Below, in pieces: positions 17,817-26,925 of a stretch of DNA of 61,095 nt. Below the pieces are notes generated by a model, which was not told the origin of the DNA, made no database searches, and saw only the letters and a program-made list of their open reading frames with translations. A program made the translations under genes and the position numbers. The DNA comes from an uncultured Bacteroidota bacterium (GTDB lineage: Bacteria; Bacteroidota; Bacteroidia; Bacteroidales; SZUA-534), in contig CAMKOM010000018.1 of assembly GCA_946414435.1 (NCBI GenBank), forward strand, positions 1 through 61,095, given 5' to 3'. Within the stretch, counting starts at the first letter, position 1; the number at the start of each line of letters is the position of its first letter.

Positions 17817-20447
17817 ATGCAAATGAGCAGATTTTTCAAACCATTAGCACTGGCCGCCGTTGCGGTCACATTCGTATCCTGCGGGCAGAAATACGAATAT
17901 CCGTTCCAAAACCCGAAACTCTCTATCGACAAGCGGGTTGAGAACCTTATCTCACTTCTCACACCCGAGGAGAAAGTGGGCTTGATGATGAACAAATCCA
18001 TATCGATTGACCGATTGGGAATCCCGTCGTACAACTGGTGGAGCGAGGCTTGCCACGGCGTGCGTCAGGACGGCTACACGGTTTATCCGCAGCCTATCGG
18101 TATGGCGGCTTCGTTCAGCCCCGAACTGTTCTACAACGTCTTCTCGACCGTTTCGGACGAGGCGCGCGCCAACTGGAACCGCACCAACCACAGCGATTCG
18201 TCGCTCTTCAACGTGCCGATGGGCGTCACCTACTACCCTGGCAACCCCGAGTTGACCTTCTGGTGCCCCAACGTGAACATTTTCCGCGACCCGCGCTGGG
18301 GACGTGGTCAGGAAACCTGCGGCGAGGACCCGTATCTGACTAGCGTTCTGGGCGTTCAGACCGTGCTGGGAATGCAGGGCAACGACAAGCACTACTTCAA
18401 AACTCACGCTTGCGCAAAACACTACGCCGTGCACAGCGGTCCCGAGCCGTTGCGCCACTCGTACGACGCACGCGTGTCGATGCGCGACCTGTGGGAAACC
18501 TATCTTCCCGCCTTCAAGAAACTTGTGACCGACGCCAACGTGCGTGAGTTTATGTGCGCCTACAACCGCTACGAGGGCGTTCCGTGCTGCGCTAGCGACC
18601 GTCTGCTGCAGAACATTCTGCGCGACAAATGGGGCTACGACGCCATTGTGCTCACCGACTGCGACGCTATCAACAACTTCTACAACAAGAACCAACACGG
18701 CACCCACGACGGTCCGCTGTCGGCTTCGGTTGACGCCGTGCTGAACGGCACCGACCTTGAGTGCGGCAAAGTGTTTATGGTTCTGACTCAAGCACTTAAC
18801 GAAGGCAAGATTACCGAGGCCGAACTCGACAAGCACTTGCGCAAGACTCTGCGCGGCCGATTCGAACTGGGTATGTTCGACCCTGCCGAAATGCTGCCGT
18901 GGGCCAATCTGGGCGAGGACGTTATCAGCAGCGAGTCGAACGACGCTCTGGCTGTTCAGGCCGCACGCGAGTCGATGGTTCTGCTGAAGAACAACGGCAT
19001 TCTGCCACTCTCGAAAGAGATTAAGAGCGTGCTGGTTGTTGGCCCCAACGCCGACGACGCCAAACTGCTCGAAGGCAACTACGGCGGCTCGCCAACCAAA
19101 GAGCACACACACTCGCTTTTGGAAGGTATCAAGAACGCGCTGCCTAACGCAAATGTCAAATACTCAAAAGGTTGCCAACTCACTGACGACTACAACACAT
19201 TCTATCACCTGCCCGATTTCAACGACGGCAAGGGCGTGAAAGTTGAGTTCTGGAACAACAGCGAGATGAAGGGCAATCCTGACGTTACTGGCGATTACAC
19301 TACATTGAATTTCAGCACTTTCGGCGCTTACGGATTTGCCGAGGGTATTCGCACCGACAGTCTTTCTGTCAGAATCACTGGCACTTACAAAGCCACATTC
19401 AGCGGCCCGATGAGTTACACCATTTCGTCGGACAACGGATATGTGTTCAAGGTGAACGGCAAGGTTGTTGAAGACGCCAAACCTGGAATGGGTCGCGGCG
19501 GATTCGGCTTCGGCTTTGGCCGCCGTGGCGTCGAGTACAAGACTTTCGACGTGAAGGCTGGTCAGACCTACAATATCAGCATTGAGTACAAGCGCGGCGC
19601 TGGCCCGTTTGCAATGCTTCGCGCCGACTTCTGCGAGCGCAAATACGCCGATTTTGTCGAGGAAAAGAAGATGGCTGCCGATGTTGACGCAATCATTGTT
19701 ATCGGCGGTATTTCGGCCCAACTTGAGGGCGAAGGCGGCGACAAGGCCGACATTGAACTGCCTGCCGTTCAGCAGCGTCTGATTAAGGCTATGCACGAGA
19801 CTGGCAAGCCTGTTGTCTATGTCAACTGCTCGGGTTCTTGCATTGCGTTCGCAAGCATTGAGGACCAAATCGACGGACTCATTCAGGCCTGGTACGCAGG
19901 TCAGGGCGGCGCAAAGGCTCTGGCCGAGGTGCTCTTCGGCGACTTCAACCCGTCGGGCAAACTGCCTGTAACGTTCTACGCTTCGAACAACGACCTGCCC
20001 GACTTCCTTGACTACAGTATGGCGAACCGCACATATAAATACTTCACTGGCACGCCGCTCTACGCCTTCGGCTACGGCCTGTCGTACACCACTTTCGAGT
20101 ACGGCGAGGGCAAACTGTCGGCCACAGAGATGGACAAGAAAGGCAGCGTAACTATCACTGTTCCTGTCACTAACACTGGCAAACGCGACGGTGCCGAGAT
20201 TGTTCAGGTTTACGTGAAGGCTCTTGATTATCCCGAGGCGCCAATCAAATCGCTCAAAGGATTCCAAAAACTGCAAATCGCTGCAGGTCAGACTGCTACG
20301 GCAACTATCACGCTCAACGGCGAATCGTTTGAATACTACGACGCTTCGATTGACGAACTGTCGACACGCTCGGGCAAATATCAGATTCTGTATGGATGCT
20401 CGTCGCTCGACAAGGATTTGAAATCAATCGATTTTGAAGTGAAATGA
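17817..20447 (+). CDS. GH3 glycosidase (beta-xylosidase/beta-glucosidase) with PA14 insert
   Basis: 876 residues; lipoprotein signal ending VTFVSC. The GH3 N-domain has YNWWSEACHGVR, typical of GH3 beta-xylosidases, RDPRWGRGQETCGEDPYL, KHYAVHSGPEP and the nucleophile Asp281 in VLTDCDAIN. The GH3 C-domain starts at SMVLLKNNGILPL, and is interrupted near residues 455-620 by a PA14-like beta-sandwich (VEFWNNSEMKGNP ... YTISSDNGYVFKVNGKVV). It resumes with GGISAQLEGEGGD, and ends in a fibronectin-III-like domain. The PA14 insert carries a Gly/Phe-rich loop (GRGGFGFGFGRRG). Likely releases xylose or glucose from beta-linked oligosaccharides in the periplasm. It follows the DUF1573-like gene by 16 nt and precedes an esterase. 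Confidence 0.92.
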   Translation: MQMSRFFKPLALAAVAVTFVSCGQKYEYPFQNPKLSIDKRVENLISLLTPEEKVGLMMNKSISIDRLGIPSYNWWSEACHGVRQDGYTVYPQPIGMAASFSPELFYNVFSTVSDEARANWNRTNHSDSSLFNVPMGVTYYPGNPELTFWCPNVNIFRDPRWGRGQETCGEDPYLTSVLGVQTVLGMQGNDKHYFKTHACAKHYAVHSGPEPLRHSYDARVSMRDLWETYLPAFKKLVTDANVREFMCAYNRYEGVPCCASDRLLQNILRDKWGYDAIVLTDCDAINNFYNKNQHGTHDGPLSASVDAVLNGTDLECGKVFMVLTQALNEGKITEAELDKHLRKTLRGRFELGMFDPAEMLPWANLGEDVISSESNDALAVQAARESMVLLKNNGILPLSKEIKSVLVVGPNADDAKLLEGNYGGSPTKEHTHSLLEGIKNALPNANVKYSKGCQLTDDYNTFYHLPDFNDGKGVKVEFWNNSEMKGNPDVTGDYTTLNFSTFGAYGFAEGIRTDSLSVRITGTYKATFSGPMSYTISSDNGYVFKVNGKVVEDAKPGMGRGGFGFGFGRRGVEYKTFDVKAGQTYNISIEYKRGAGPFAMLRADFCERKYADFVEEKKMAADVDAIIVIGGISAQLEGEGGDKADIELPAVQQRLIKAMHETGKPVVYVNCSGSCIAFASIEDQIDGLIQAWYAGQGGAKALAEVLFGDFNPSGKLPVTFYASNNDLPDFLDYSMANRTYKYFTGTPLYAFGYGLSYTTFEYGEGKLSATEMDKKGSVTITVPVTNTGKRDGAEIVQVYVKALDYPEAPIKSLKGFQKLQIAAGQTATATITLNGESFEYYDASIDELSTRSGKYQILYGCSSLDKDLKSIDFEVK

Positions 20448-20453
20448 ATCACC

Positions 20454-20481
20454 GGACGGGGACTCGGCAACGTGCCCCCGC
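20454..20481 (+). other. GC-rich hairpin between GH3 and esterase genes
   Basis: GGACGGGG and the C-rich stretch CCCCCGCCCC can pair around a 10-12-nt loop. No T-run follows, so it is more likely a partial attenuator or mRNA-stabilising hairpin than a terminator. The gap to the esterase start is only 78 nt. Confidence 0.4.
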
Positions 20482-20525
20482 CCCATTCACAAATAAATAT
20501 TTAACAACTATTAAACGTAATTGAG

Positions 20526-22148
20526 ATGAGAAAATCAATTCTATTCGGATTTGCGGCGCTGACAATGGTCAGTTGCTGCAACAACAGCGGTTGCAACCTA
20601 TCGTGCTGCGACAACTCAAAAAATCCCGTGCTGACCATTGAGGGCGGTCAGGTTCAAGGTGTTAAAACCGAAACCGAAGGCGTGCTTGTTTATCGCGGCA
20701 TTCCGTATGCAGCAGCACCAATTCGCGATTTGCGCTGGAAGGCACCACAACCTGTTACACCTTGGGAAGGCGTTAAGGTTTGTGACCGTTTTGCCAACCC
20801 AAGTTACCAACACATTCAGTATAAAGGTGGTTACTACACCGAATGGGGCTATGGCGACGAGGCACCTTTCTCTGAAGATTGCCTTTATCTGAACGTTTGG
20901 ACCAAGGCTTCAGGCAAAGTTGACGCAAAACTTCCTGTTGCTGTTTGGATTCACGGTGGTGGCTATCGCGAAGGTTTTGGCACAGAACCCGAATTTGATG
21001 GTCAGGAATGGGGCAACAAAGACGTTGTTCTTGTAACAATCAACTATCGTCTTGGTGTATTCGGATTCCTTGCTCACCCCGAACTGTCGGCTGAAAGCGA
21101 AAATGGTGTTTCGGGCAACTATGGCATTCTCGACCAAATCGAATCTTTGAAATGGGTTAAGAAAAACATTGCACAATTCGGTGGCGACCCCGACAATGTG
21201 ATGATATTCGGACAAAGTGCTGGTGGCGGTAGTGTCCGCACAATCTGCGAATCGCCGCTTGCACGCGGACTCTTCCACAAGGCTGTCATTATGAGTGCTG
21301 GCGGTCTTGGCGGTATGGGTGGCGGCCGTATGCGTATGCCTGCAGGTTTCAACTTTGGCAATTTTGGCAATCGTCCTGCCGAGAAGAAAATTGCTGCTTA
21401 CAAAGCACCACAAGCTCCTGAAAACCTTAACGCTCTTCAACGTGCTGAATTCAACACTAAAGTGATTATGGATTGGGCTGGATACAACACACTGGCCAAG
21501 ATGCGTGCCGCTGAAACTGAAGTAATGCATACTGTTGGCACAATTTATTCGAATGCAACTGGCAACTTTGGCGGTATCACCGCTATGCCGATGGTTGATG
21601 GCTATGTTTCTCGCGAAAGTTTCGATGAGGCTGCTCTCGACGGCACACTTGCCGATGTTCCTTATATGATGGGTTACACACTCGACGATATGGGCGATAT
21701 GTCAAGTGGCATTGCCGCATTTGGCTTAAACCGCGACAGCGTTGGCAACAAATGCTATGTTTATGAATTTGCCCGTCCGCTGCCTGACGACGGTTCACAC
21801 CCTGAAGTTACTCAACGCTTGAAAGGCGCTTTCCACTCGTCAGACCTGTGGTTTGTATTTAAATCACTCAAACATTGCTGGCGTCCTTGGACCAAGGGCG
21901 ACTGGGACCTTTCAGAGAAGATGCTGACCGCTTGGACCAACTTTGCAAAATACAGCGACCCGAACGGCCCGCAAGGCGGCGAATGGACTCCATACACCAA
22001 AGAGAACAACAAGTTTATGCTCTTCAAACTGAACGACGCTGATGTAGAAAATTCAGAGATGGGCGACCCGATTAAGTCAACCCTTGGTGGTGGCTTCGGT
22101 TTCGGACCAATGCCTGCTCCGGCTCCTGCTTCGGCACCTGCAAAATAA
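20526..22148 (+). CDS. Type B carboxylesterase lipoprotein
   Basis: 540 residues. The N-terminus MRKSILFGFAALTMVSCC is a lipoprotein signal followed by a Cys-rich stretch (CCNNSGCNLSCC). The alpha/beta-hydrolase core has YRGIPYAAAP, EDCLYLNVW, the oxyanion loop WIHGGGYREG and the nucleophile Ser231 in FGQSAGGG; the catalytic His is probably in KGAFHSSDLWFVF. A Gly/Met-rich insertion follows (GGLGGMGGGRM) and the tail is Gly/Pro/Ala-rich (GGGFGFGPMPAPAPA). Type B esterases remove acyl groups; beside a xylosidase-like GH3, an acetyl or feruloyl esterase role on xylan is plausible but not shown. A terminator follows. Confidence 0.88.
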   Translation: MRKSILFGFAALTMVSCCNNSGCNLSCCDNSKNPVLTIEGGQVQGVKTETEGVLVYRGIPYAAAPIRDLRWKAPQPVTPWEGVKVCDRFANPSYQHIQYKGGYYTEWGYGDEAPFSEDCLYLNVWTKASGKVDAKLPVAVWIHGGGYREGFGTEPEFDGQEWGNKDVVLVTINYRLGVFGFLAHPELSAESENGVSGNYGILDQIESLKWVKKNIAQFGGDPDNVMIFGQSAGGGSVRTICESPLARGLFHKAVIMSAGGLGGMGGGRMRMPAGFNFGNFGNRPAEKKIAAYKAPQAPENLNALQRAEFNTKVIMDWAGYNTLAKMRAAETEVMHTVGTIYSNATGNFGGITAMPMVDGYVSRESFDEAALDGTLADVPYMMGYTLDDMGDMSSGIAAFGLNRDSVGNKCYVYEFARPLPDDGSHPEVTQRLKGAFHSSDLWFVFKSLKHCWRPWTKGDWDLSEKMLTAWTNFAKYSDPNGPQGGEWTPYTKENNKFMLFKLNDADVENSEMGDPIKSTLGGGFGFGPMPAPAPASAPAK

Positions 22149-22202
22149 GGATTGAATAACCGATTAACTGAAAAGTTGATTGGTTGAATATCAAAATAAT
22201 TG

Positions 22203-22235
22203 AAAAAGGCGAATCTTCCAGGGTTCGCCTTTTTT
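22203..22235 (+). terminator. Terminator after the esterase gene
   Basis: AAAAAGGCGAA (22203-22213) pairs with TTCGCCTTTTT (22224-22234) around a 10-nt loop. It is separated from the stop by a low-complexity TTGAATAA-like spacer. Confidence 0.88.
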
Positions 22236-22273
22236 GTTGGATGAAGGACTGATTAATTGAATGGGATGACGAC

Positions 22274-22305
22274 AAAAAAACGGGCTCATTTCTGAACCCG
22301 TTTTT
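22274..22305 (-). terminator. Terminator of the efflux operon
   Basis: On the minus strand AAAAACGGG pairs with CCCGTTTTT around a 12-nt loop and is followed by a T-run (the A-run at 22274-22280 on the plus strand). It lies 20 nt after the fused RND-TolC gene and faces the esterase terminator. Confidence 0.85.
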
Positions 22306-22324
22306 GTTCATTATAACCTTTGTC

Positions 22325-25300
22325 TCATTTATAATTTCCCGTCACCACCAGATACTTTGCTGCGGCAATCTGATAGTTGCAGTTGGCTTCGGTTAGGTTG
22401 TCCTGGGCTTGCTGCAAAGTGGCTTGTGCCTCAAGCAGGTCCGACATTCCGATAACGCCCGCCTGATAGTTGTTCTGGCTGTCGTTGAGGTTGTCTTGTG
22501 CCTGCTCAACAGCCTTTTCCGACACCGAAATTTGGAATCCTGCCACATCGAGTTCGTCTTGAGCCTGCTGAATCTGAAGGCCGAGCAACTCAACATTGTC
22601 GTTAAACTGTGTCCTGGCCTGCTCAATCTTCAAGTTTTGCTGTTTTATTTTGTGGCTGCCGCCCCACCAGTCGCTGATAGGGATACTTAAAGTAACCATT
22701 CCAAGTGCGTTGGTCGAACGGTTGTCCATCATATCGAGCCAGTAGCCCGCGCCAATCACGGCCAGCTGCGGCAGATACTCGCCGCGAATCATCTTCTTTT
22801 GCAGTTCCTGCGCCTCGACATTCTTGTTAAGTAGCTGATACTCTTTTCGATTCTCGACAAGTTCGCTGGTTGTTTTGCCGCTTGCTTCAATCAGGCGGTC
22901 GAATTTGGCTGTTTCAAACTCAATGCTGTCGTTGTAAGCAATGCCAATATGTTGACATAGAGCGCGTTTTGTCAGGTTGATACCGTTATGCAGTTTGCGC
23001 TGGTTTGCCTCAAGTTCGTTCTGTTTCATCTGCACTTTCAGCAAGTCGTTTTTCTGTGCCAGACCAGCCTCAATGTAGTTGTTGACATCGCGGCAGAGCG
23101 TGTCAAGCAGGTTTTTGAAGTCCATCACCGTCTTCTCTTTTTCGACAAGTGATTGCAATGTCCAAAAGAGTTGCTCGGTTTTCAGCAGCACGTCATTGAC
23201 TGCAATATCTTTCTGATACAGACTGACTTCGTGTCCCAAAGCGGCCAGTTTATTGCCGTTATTGATTCGCCCGCCGGCGTAAATGGGCAGGGCAACCGTA
23301 ATGGCGGCTGTATTCATATAGTCGAGACTGTTCATTTTGCTTTCGGCAACTTCTTGAATGATAGGCATAAAGCCTTCCATTGCGCCCATCATACTCTGCA
23401 TTCCTGTCAGTTGGTCGATAACGCCAGCCTGCTGAAGTTGTTGCAGTTGCTGAATGGCCTCCATATTACCGGCCTGCGCGGCCTGTTGAAGTTGCTGAAC
23501 TTGCCCAGCCTGAGTCATCAGGTTGTTGTAGGTGGGGCTCGACGAGAGCAGACCTTCCTGCGACATATCCATCTCCATCAGCGGGTTGGCTGATTTCATA
23601 GCCAACACATTCGCGCTAACCGTTGGAAAATGCTTTGTGAAAGCCTCTTTTTTCTGCTGTTCGGCGGCCTCGACTGCATATTCCGAATCCTTTATTTTCT
23701 GATTGTTGGTCAAAGCGGCACGAATGCAAGAGTCGAGTGTAATCGGCTGTGCCTCAGCGCTGTTGGCGATTAATGCCGAAGCACCGACAAGCAACGCCAC
23801 AACAGTGAATTTGGCGAATTTCTGATTGTAAGGCACGGTCCAGATTCCTGGTTTCTTCAGTTTGTCGTCGTACGAAACGTCGTACAGAATTGGCAGGACA
23901 AACAGCGCCAGCACCATTGAGACGAGCAGGCCGAAGCAGATGACCGTTCCGAGCGGTCCCCACAGCGGCGAGCGGCTGATAATCATTGGCACAACGCCCA
24001 TTGCGGCCGCAGCCGACGTCAGGAAGATTGGGCGCATACGGCGCTTGCCTGCTGCAATGGCGGCCTCGCGCACCATAAGTTTCTCTTTGTCACGCAGTTC
24101 GCGCGCATAGTCGATTAGAATGATGCCGTTGCGCACAATCATTCCGCAAAGACTTGTGATGCCCACAAACGCCGTGATGCTGAACGGATAACCCGTTAGT
24201 TTCAAGCCAATTACGGCGCCAGGAATGGTCATTAGCATTCCCGACATTATGAGCAGCACCACTTTGAATTTCTTGAACTGGAACAGAAGCACGAAGAAAA
24301 TGAGTAAAATGCTTAAACCCAGTGCAATACCCATTGGCACAAACACCTCTTCAGTTCCCTCGTAGTCGCCGCCGTAACTGATTGACGTGCCCACGGGCAG
24401 GTCCAAAGCGGCAATTTGCGGCATAAGTTCGTTCAGAATGTTCGAAGCCACGTAGCCCGCCTCCTCGTCAACGGCGATGGTGAGCGTTGGCACGCCGTTG
24501 CGGTGCACCACGGTGCCCTCGTTCCATTCGGGCCGCAGCGTGGCAATCGAGCGCAGAGGCACTGTGCTAAACGTCTTTGGCGACGCTATGTATTTGTTTT
24601 CCAGCGTTTCAATGCCTTCGGTCTCGCCGTCGTTCTTCATTGTCAACTGCACGTCGATGGGGTAGTCGCCTTCCCAGATTGTGGTGAGCGGCAGACCACC
24701 GAATCCCGCCATTAACGATGTGGCTATCAGGCTTTTCGATATACCGAGACGGTTGGCTTTGTCGCGGTCAACGTCGATGCGGATGTTCTGTTGCTTTTGG
24801 TCCCAGTCGGAGCGCGCCCAACTGATGCCTTCGGTGTGGTTGATGATGTCAAATATCTGAGCCTCAACCTTATGAATGTCGCTAATCGAGTCCGATGAGA
24901 TGCGAATCTCGATTGGCGACGGTGTGAACTGCATTGCCAGAATCCGCCATTTGACGAATGCGTTCGGATAGCGGTTCGAATAGGTTGATTCATAATCTCT
25001 TACAATGTCTTTAGTGGCTTGGTTCGAGACAGTGTTCACAAGCAGTTGCCCGAAGTTCGGCGCTGGCATTTTGGGCGCGTAAACGGTGTGGAATCGTGGC
25101 GAACTGGTGCCGATGAACGTTGTTACTTTGGTCACGCGCTCGTCGTTAAGTAGCAGTTGCTCAACACTATCCACCACCGCTTCGGTCTGCGCAAGCGACG
25201 CGCCCGTTGGCAGATAAACCTCAACGGCAAACTGGTTGCGCTCAACCTTCGGGAACAGTGCCTGGTCGATGGTTGTGAATCCCCAGAACGATAGTCCGAC

Positions 25301-26923
25301 AATGATTAACGCACTGATAATCACCGCCCCACGATGGTTGAAGGCGCGTTCGAGCAATCGGTCGTAAACGCCCTGCATAACGTCGAGGAACGAGCGGCGA
25401 TTCTTCTTTTCGCCCTCCTCGCTGCGGTTTTTCAGGCCTTTCTTGATGAATACAAAATCGAGATAAGGCACTAACATTAAGGCAATTATCACCGAAATGA
25501 TGAGTGCGATGGCAACCACGGGCGGGAAAATCTCCAGAAATTCGCCCGCCGAGCCAGGAACCATAAACGCCAGCGGCGCATAAACGCAGATGATGGCGAT
25601 GGTGGCCACAATCACCGAGCCGCTCAATTCCTTGGCGCTCTTGATGGCCGAGTGCCACGGCGACAAACCGTGGTCAATCATTTCTACGTGGTTGTCAATC
25701 ACCACAATAGAGTTATCGACAATCATTCCCAGAACCAGAATCAGCGACGCCAGCGACACCATTTCGAGTTCGATGCCGAAGAAGTAGAGCACCGCCAGCG
25801 TTATCAGCACCGATATTGGCACCGTGATGCCCGCCACTGAAGCCACTCGCAGCGGCAGAAGCAGCATTGTCACGCAGATGACGGCGATGATGGCAATCAG
25901 GAACTCGCGCATAAAGTCGTTCACCGACTCCTTCACGTATTTCGGCAGTTCCGAAATCTTCTCAACGTCAATTCCGTCAGGCAGTTGCGCCTTGAACGTC
26001 TCAATGGCCTTGTCCACCGCCTCGCCGTACTCCACAATGTTGTTGCCGTTCTGCATTTCGAGCGACAGCAGAATGGTCTTGCGGCCGTCCTGCTTGATGT
26101 AACTGTCGGGGTCGTCGTAGCGGCGCTCAATGGTGGCTATATCTTTGAGCCTCACCACGTTGCCGTCGGGGTCCGAATAGACAATCTGCTCGGCAAGGTC
26201 CTTTTCCGACTCATAATTCTCGCCAAAATGAAGGTTCAGCAGCGTCTCGCCGTCGTCAATGTCGCCCGCGTAGCCCACAAGCCCGTTCGACTGGAACGCG
26301 CCCAACAGCGATAAAGCCTTGATATTGTACTCGTTAAGTTTATCGGGGTCCACATTCACAAAAATCTTCTCTTTCTGCAGTCCCACGTTTTTCACCTTCG
26401 ATGTGGCGGGAATCTTGCGCACCTCGGCCTCCAGTTTTTTCAGCCACAGTTCAAGGTCTTTGTAGGTGTGGTTATCGCTTGAAAGCGAGATTAATAGAGC
26501 CGATGTGTCGCCAAAATCGGAGTTGGCCACGAGCGCCAGCACGCCCGATGGCAACGACGATTTCAGCAGTTCCAGTCCGTGCTTGTAGGTTGACCAGAAT
26601 TTTTCAGCGTCTTTGCAGTCGGCGGTCAGTTCCACAAACATATACATTATGCCCTCGCGCGAATAGGAGTAGGTGCCGCTCTTTTTAACTTCCTTAAAAC
26701 CAAAGGTATAGTTCTCAACGGCGGTGGTCAGTTGCTCGGCCACCTGCTCCGACGATGCGCCAGGATAAACTCCCACCACAACTCCCTGACGCACAGTGAA
26801 TACGGGGAATTCGTTGCGCGGCATTTTTTTCAGCGCCACAATGCCCACAACCATTAGCGTTAGCACAATGGTTATGACAATCTTGTTGTTGCGCATTGCG
26901 TGTTCGATGAATGTTGTTTTCAT
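22325..26923 (-). CDS. RND efflux permease fused to a TolC-like outer-membrane channel
   Basis: A single 1532-residue ORF. Residues 1 to about 1025 are an RND permease: N-terminal helix NNKIVITIVLTLMVVGIVALKKMPRNEFP, porter domains, GMIVDNSIVVIDNHVE in the central helix (acidic proton-relay region), and a second half with GITSLCGMIVRNGIILIDYA. It reaches the normal RND end (LFVLPILYDV). Residues about 1035-1058 (KFAKFTVVALLVGASALIANSAEA) look like a complete signal peptide with a cleavage site before Gln1059, and residues 1059-1532 form a full TolC-like protein (ITLDSCIRAALTNNQ; two coiled-coil halves; VALPIYAGGRI and LSIPISDWWGG beta strands). The gene begins 2 nt after the adaptor gene. RND-TolC fusions are known in Bacteroidetes CusA/CzcA-like proteins; the substrate here is unknown. 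Confidence 0.92.
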   Translation of the reverse strand: MKTTFIEHAMRNNKIVITIVLTLMVVGIVALKKMPRNEFPVFTVRQGVVVGVYPGASSEQVAEQLTTAVENYTFGFKEVKKSGTYSYSREGIMYMFVELTADCKDAEKFWSTYKHGLELLKSSLPSGVLALVANSDFGDTSALLISLSSDNHTYKDLELWLKKLEAEVRKIPATSKVKNVGLQKEKIFVNVDPDKLNEYNIKALSLLGAFQSNGLVGYAGDIDDGETLLNLHFGENYESEKDLAEQIVYSDPDGNVVRLKDIATIERRYDDPDSYIKQDGRKTILLSLEMQNGNNIVEYGEAVDKAIETFKAQLPDGIDVEKISELPKYVKESVNDFMREFLIAIIAVICVTMLLLPLRVASVAGITVPISVLITLAVLYFFGIELEMVSLASLILVLGMIVDNSIVVIDNHVEMIDHGLSPWHSAIKSAKELSGSVIVATIAIICVYAPLAFMVPGSAGEFLEIFPPVVAIALIISVIIALMLVPYLDFVFIKKGLKNRSEEGEKKNRRSFLDVMQGVYDRLLERAFNHRGAVIISALIIVGLSFWGFTTIDQALFPKVERNQFAVEVYLPTGASLAQTEAVVDSVEQLLLNDERVTKVTTFIGTSSPRFHTVYAPKMPAPNFGQLLVNTVSNQATKDIVRDYESTYSNRYPNAFVKWRILAMQFTPSPIEIRISSDSISDIHKVEAQIFDIINHTEGISWARSDWDQKQQNIRIDVDRDKANRLGISKSLIATSLMAGFGGLPLTTIWEGDYPIDVQLTMKNDGETEGIETLENKYIASPKTFSTVPLRSIATLRPEWNEGTVVHRNGVPTLTIAVDEEAGYVASNILNELMPQIAALDLPVGTSISYGGDYEGTEEVFVPMGIALGLSILLIFFVLLFQFKKFKVVLLIMSGMLMTIPGAVIGLKLTGYPFSITAFVGITSLCGMIVRNGIILIDYARELRDKEKLMVREAAIAAGKRRMRPIFLTSAAAAMGVVPMIISRSPLWGPLGTVICFGLLVSMVLALFVLPILYDVSYDDKLKKPGIWTVPYNQKFAKFTVVALLVGASALIANSAEAQPITLDSCIRAALTNNQKIKDSEYAVEAAEQQKKEAFTKHFPTVSANVLAMKSANPLMEMDMSQEGLLSSSPTYNNLMTQAGQVQQLQQAAQAGNMEAIQQLQQLQQAGVIDQLTGMQSMMGAMEGFMPIIQEVAESKMNSLDYMNTAAITVALPIYAGGRINNGNKLAALGHEVSLYQKDIAVNDVLLKTEQLFWTLQSLVEKEKTVMDFKNLLDTLCRDVNNYIEAGLAQKNDLLKVQMKQNELEANQRKLHNGINLTKRALCQHIGIAYNDSIEFETAKFDRLIEASGKTTSELVENRKEYQLLNKNVEAQELQKKMIRGEYLPQLAVIGAGYWLDMMDNRSTNALGMVTLSIPISDWWGGSHKIKQQNLKIEQARTQFNDNVELLGLQIQQAQDELDVAGFQISVSEKAVEQAQDNLNDSQNNYQAGVIGMSDLLEAQATLQQAQDNLTEANCNYQIAAAKYLVVTGNYK

Positions 26924-26925
26924 AA

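Noticed and set aside
17952-19112. Long antisense frames (386 and 370 codons) across GH3
   Set aside because: Shadows of a GC-rich coding frame; GH3 motifs on the plus strand are decisive.
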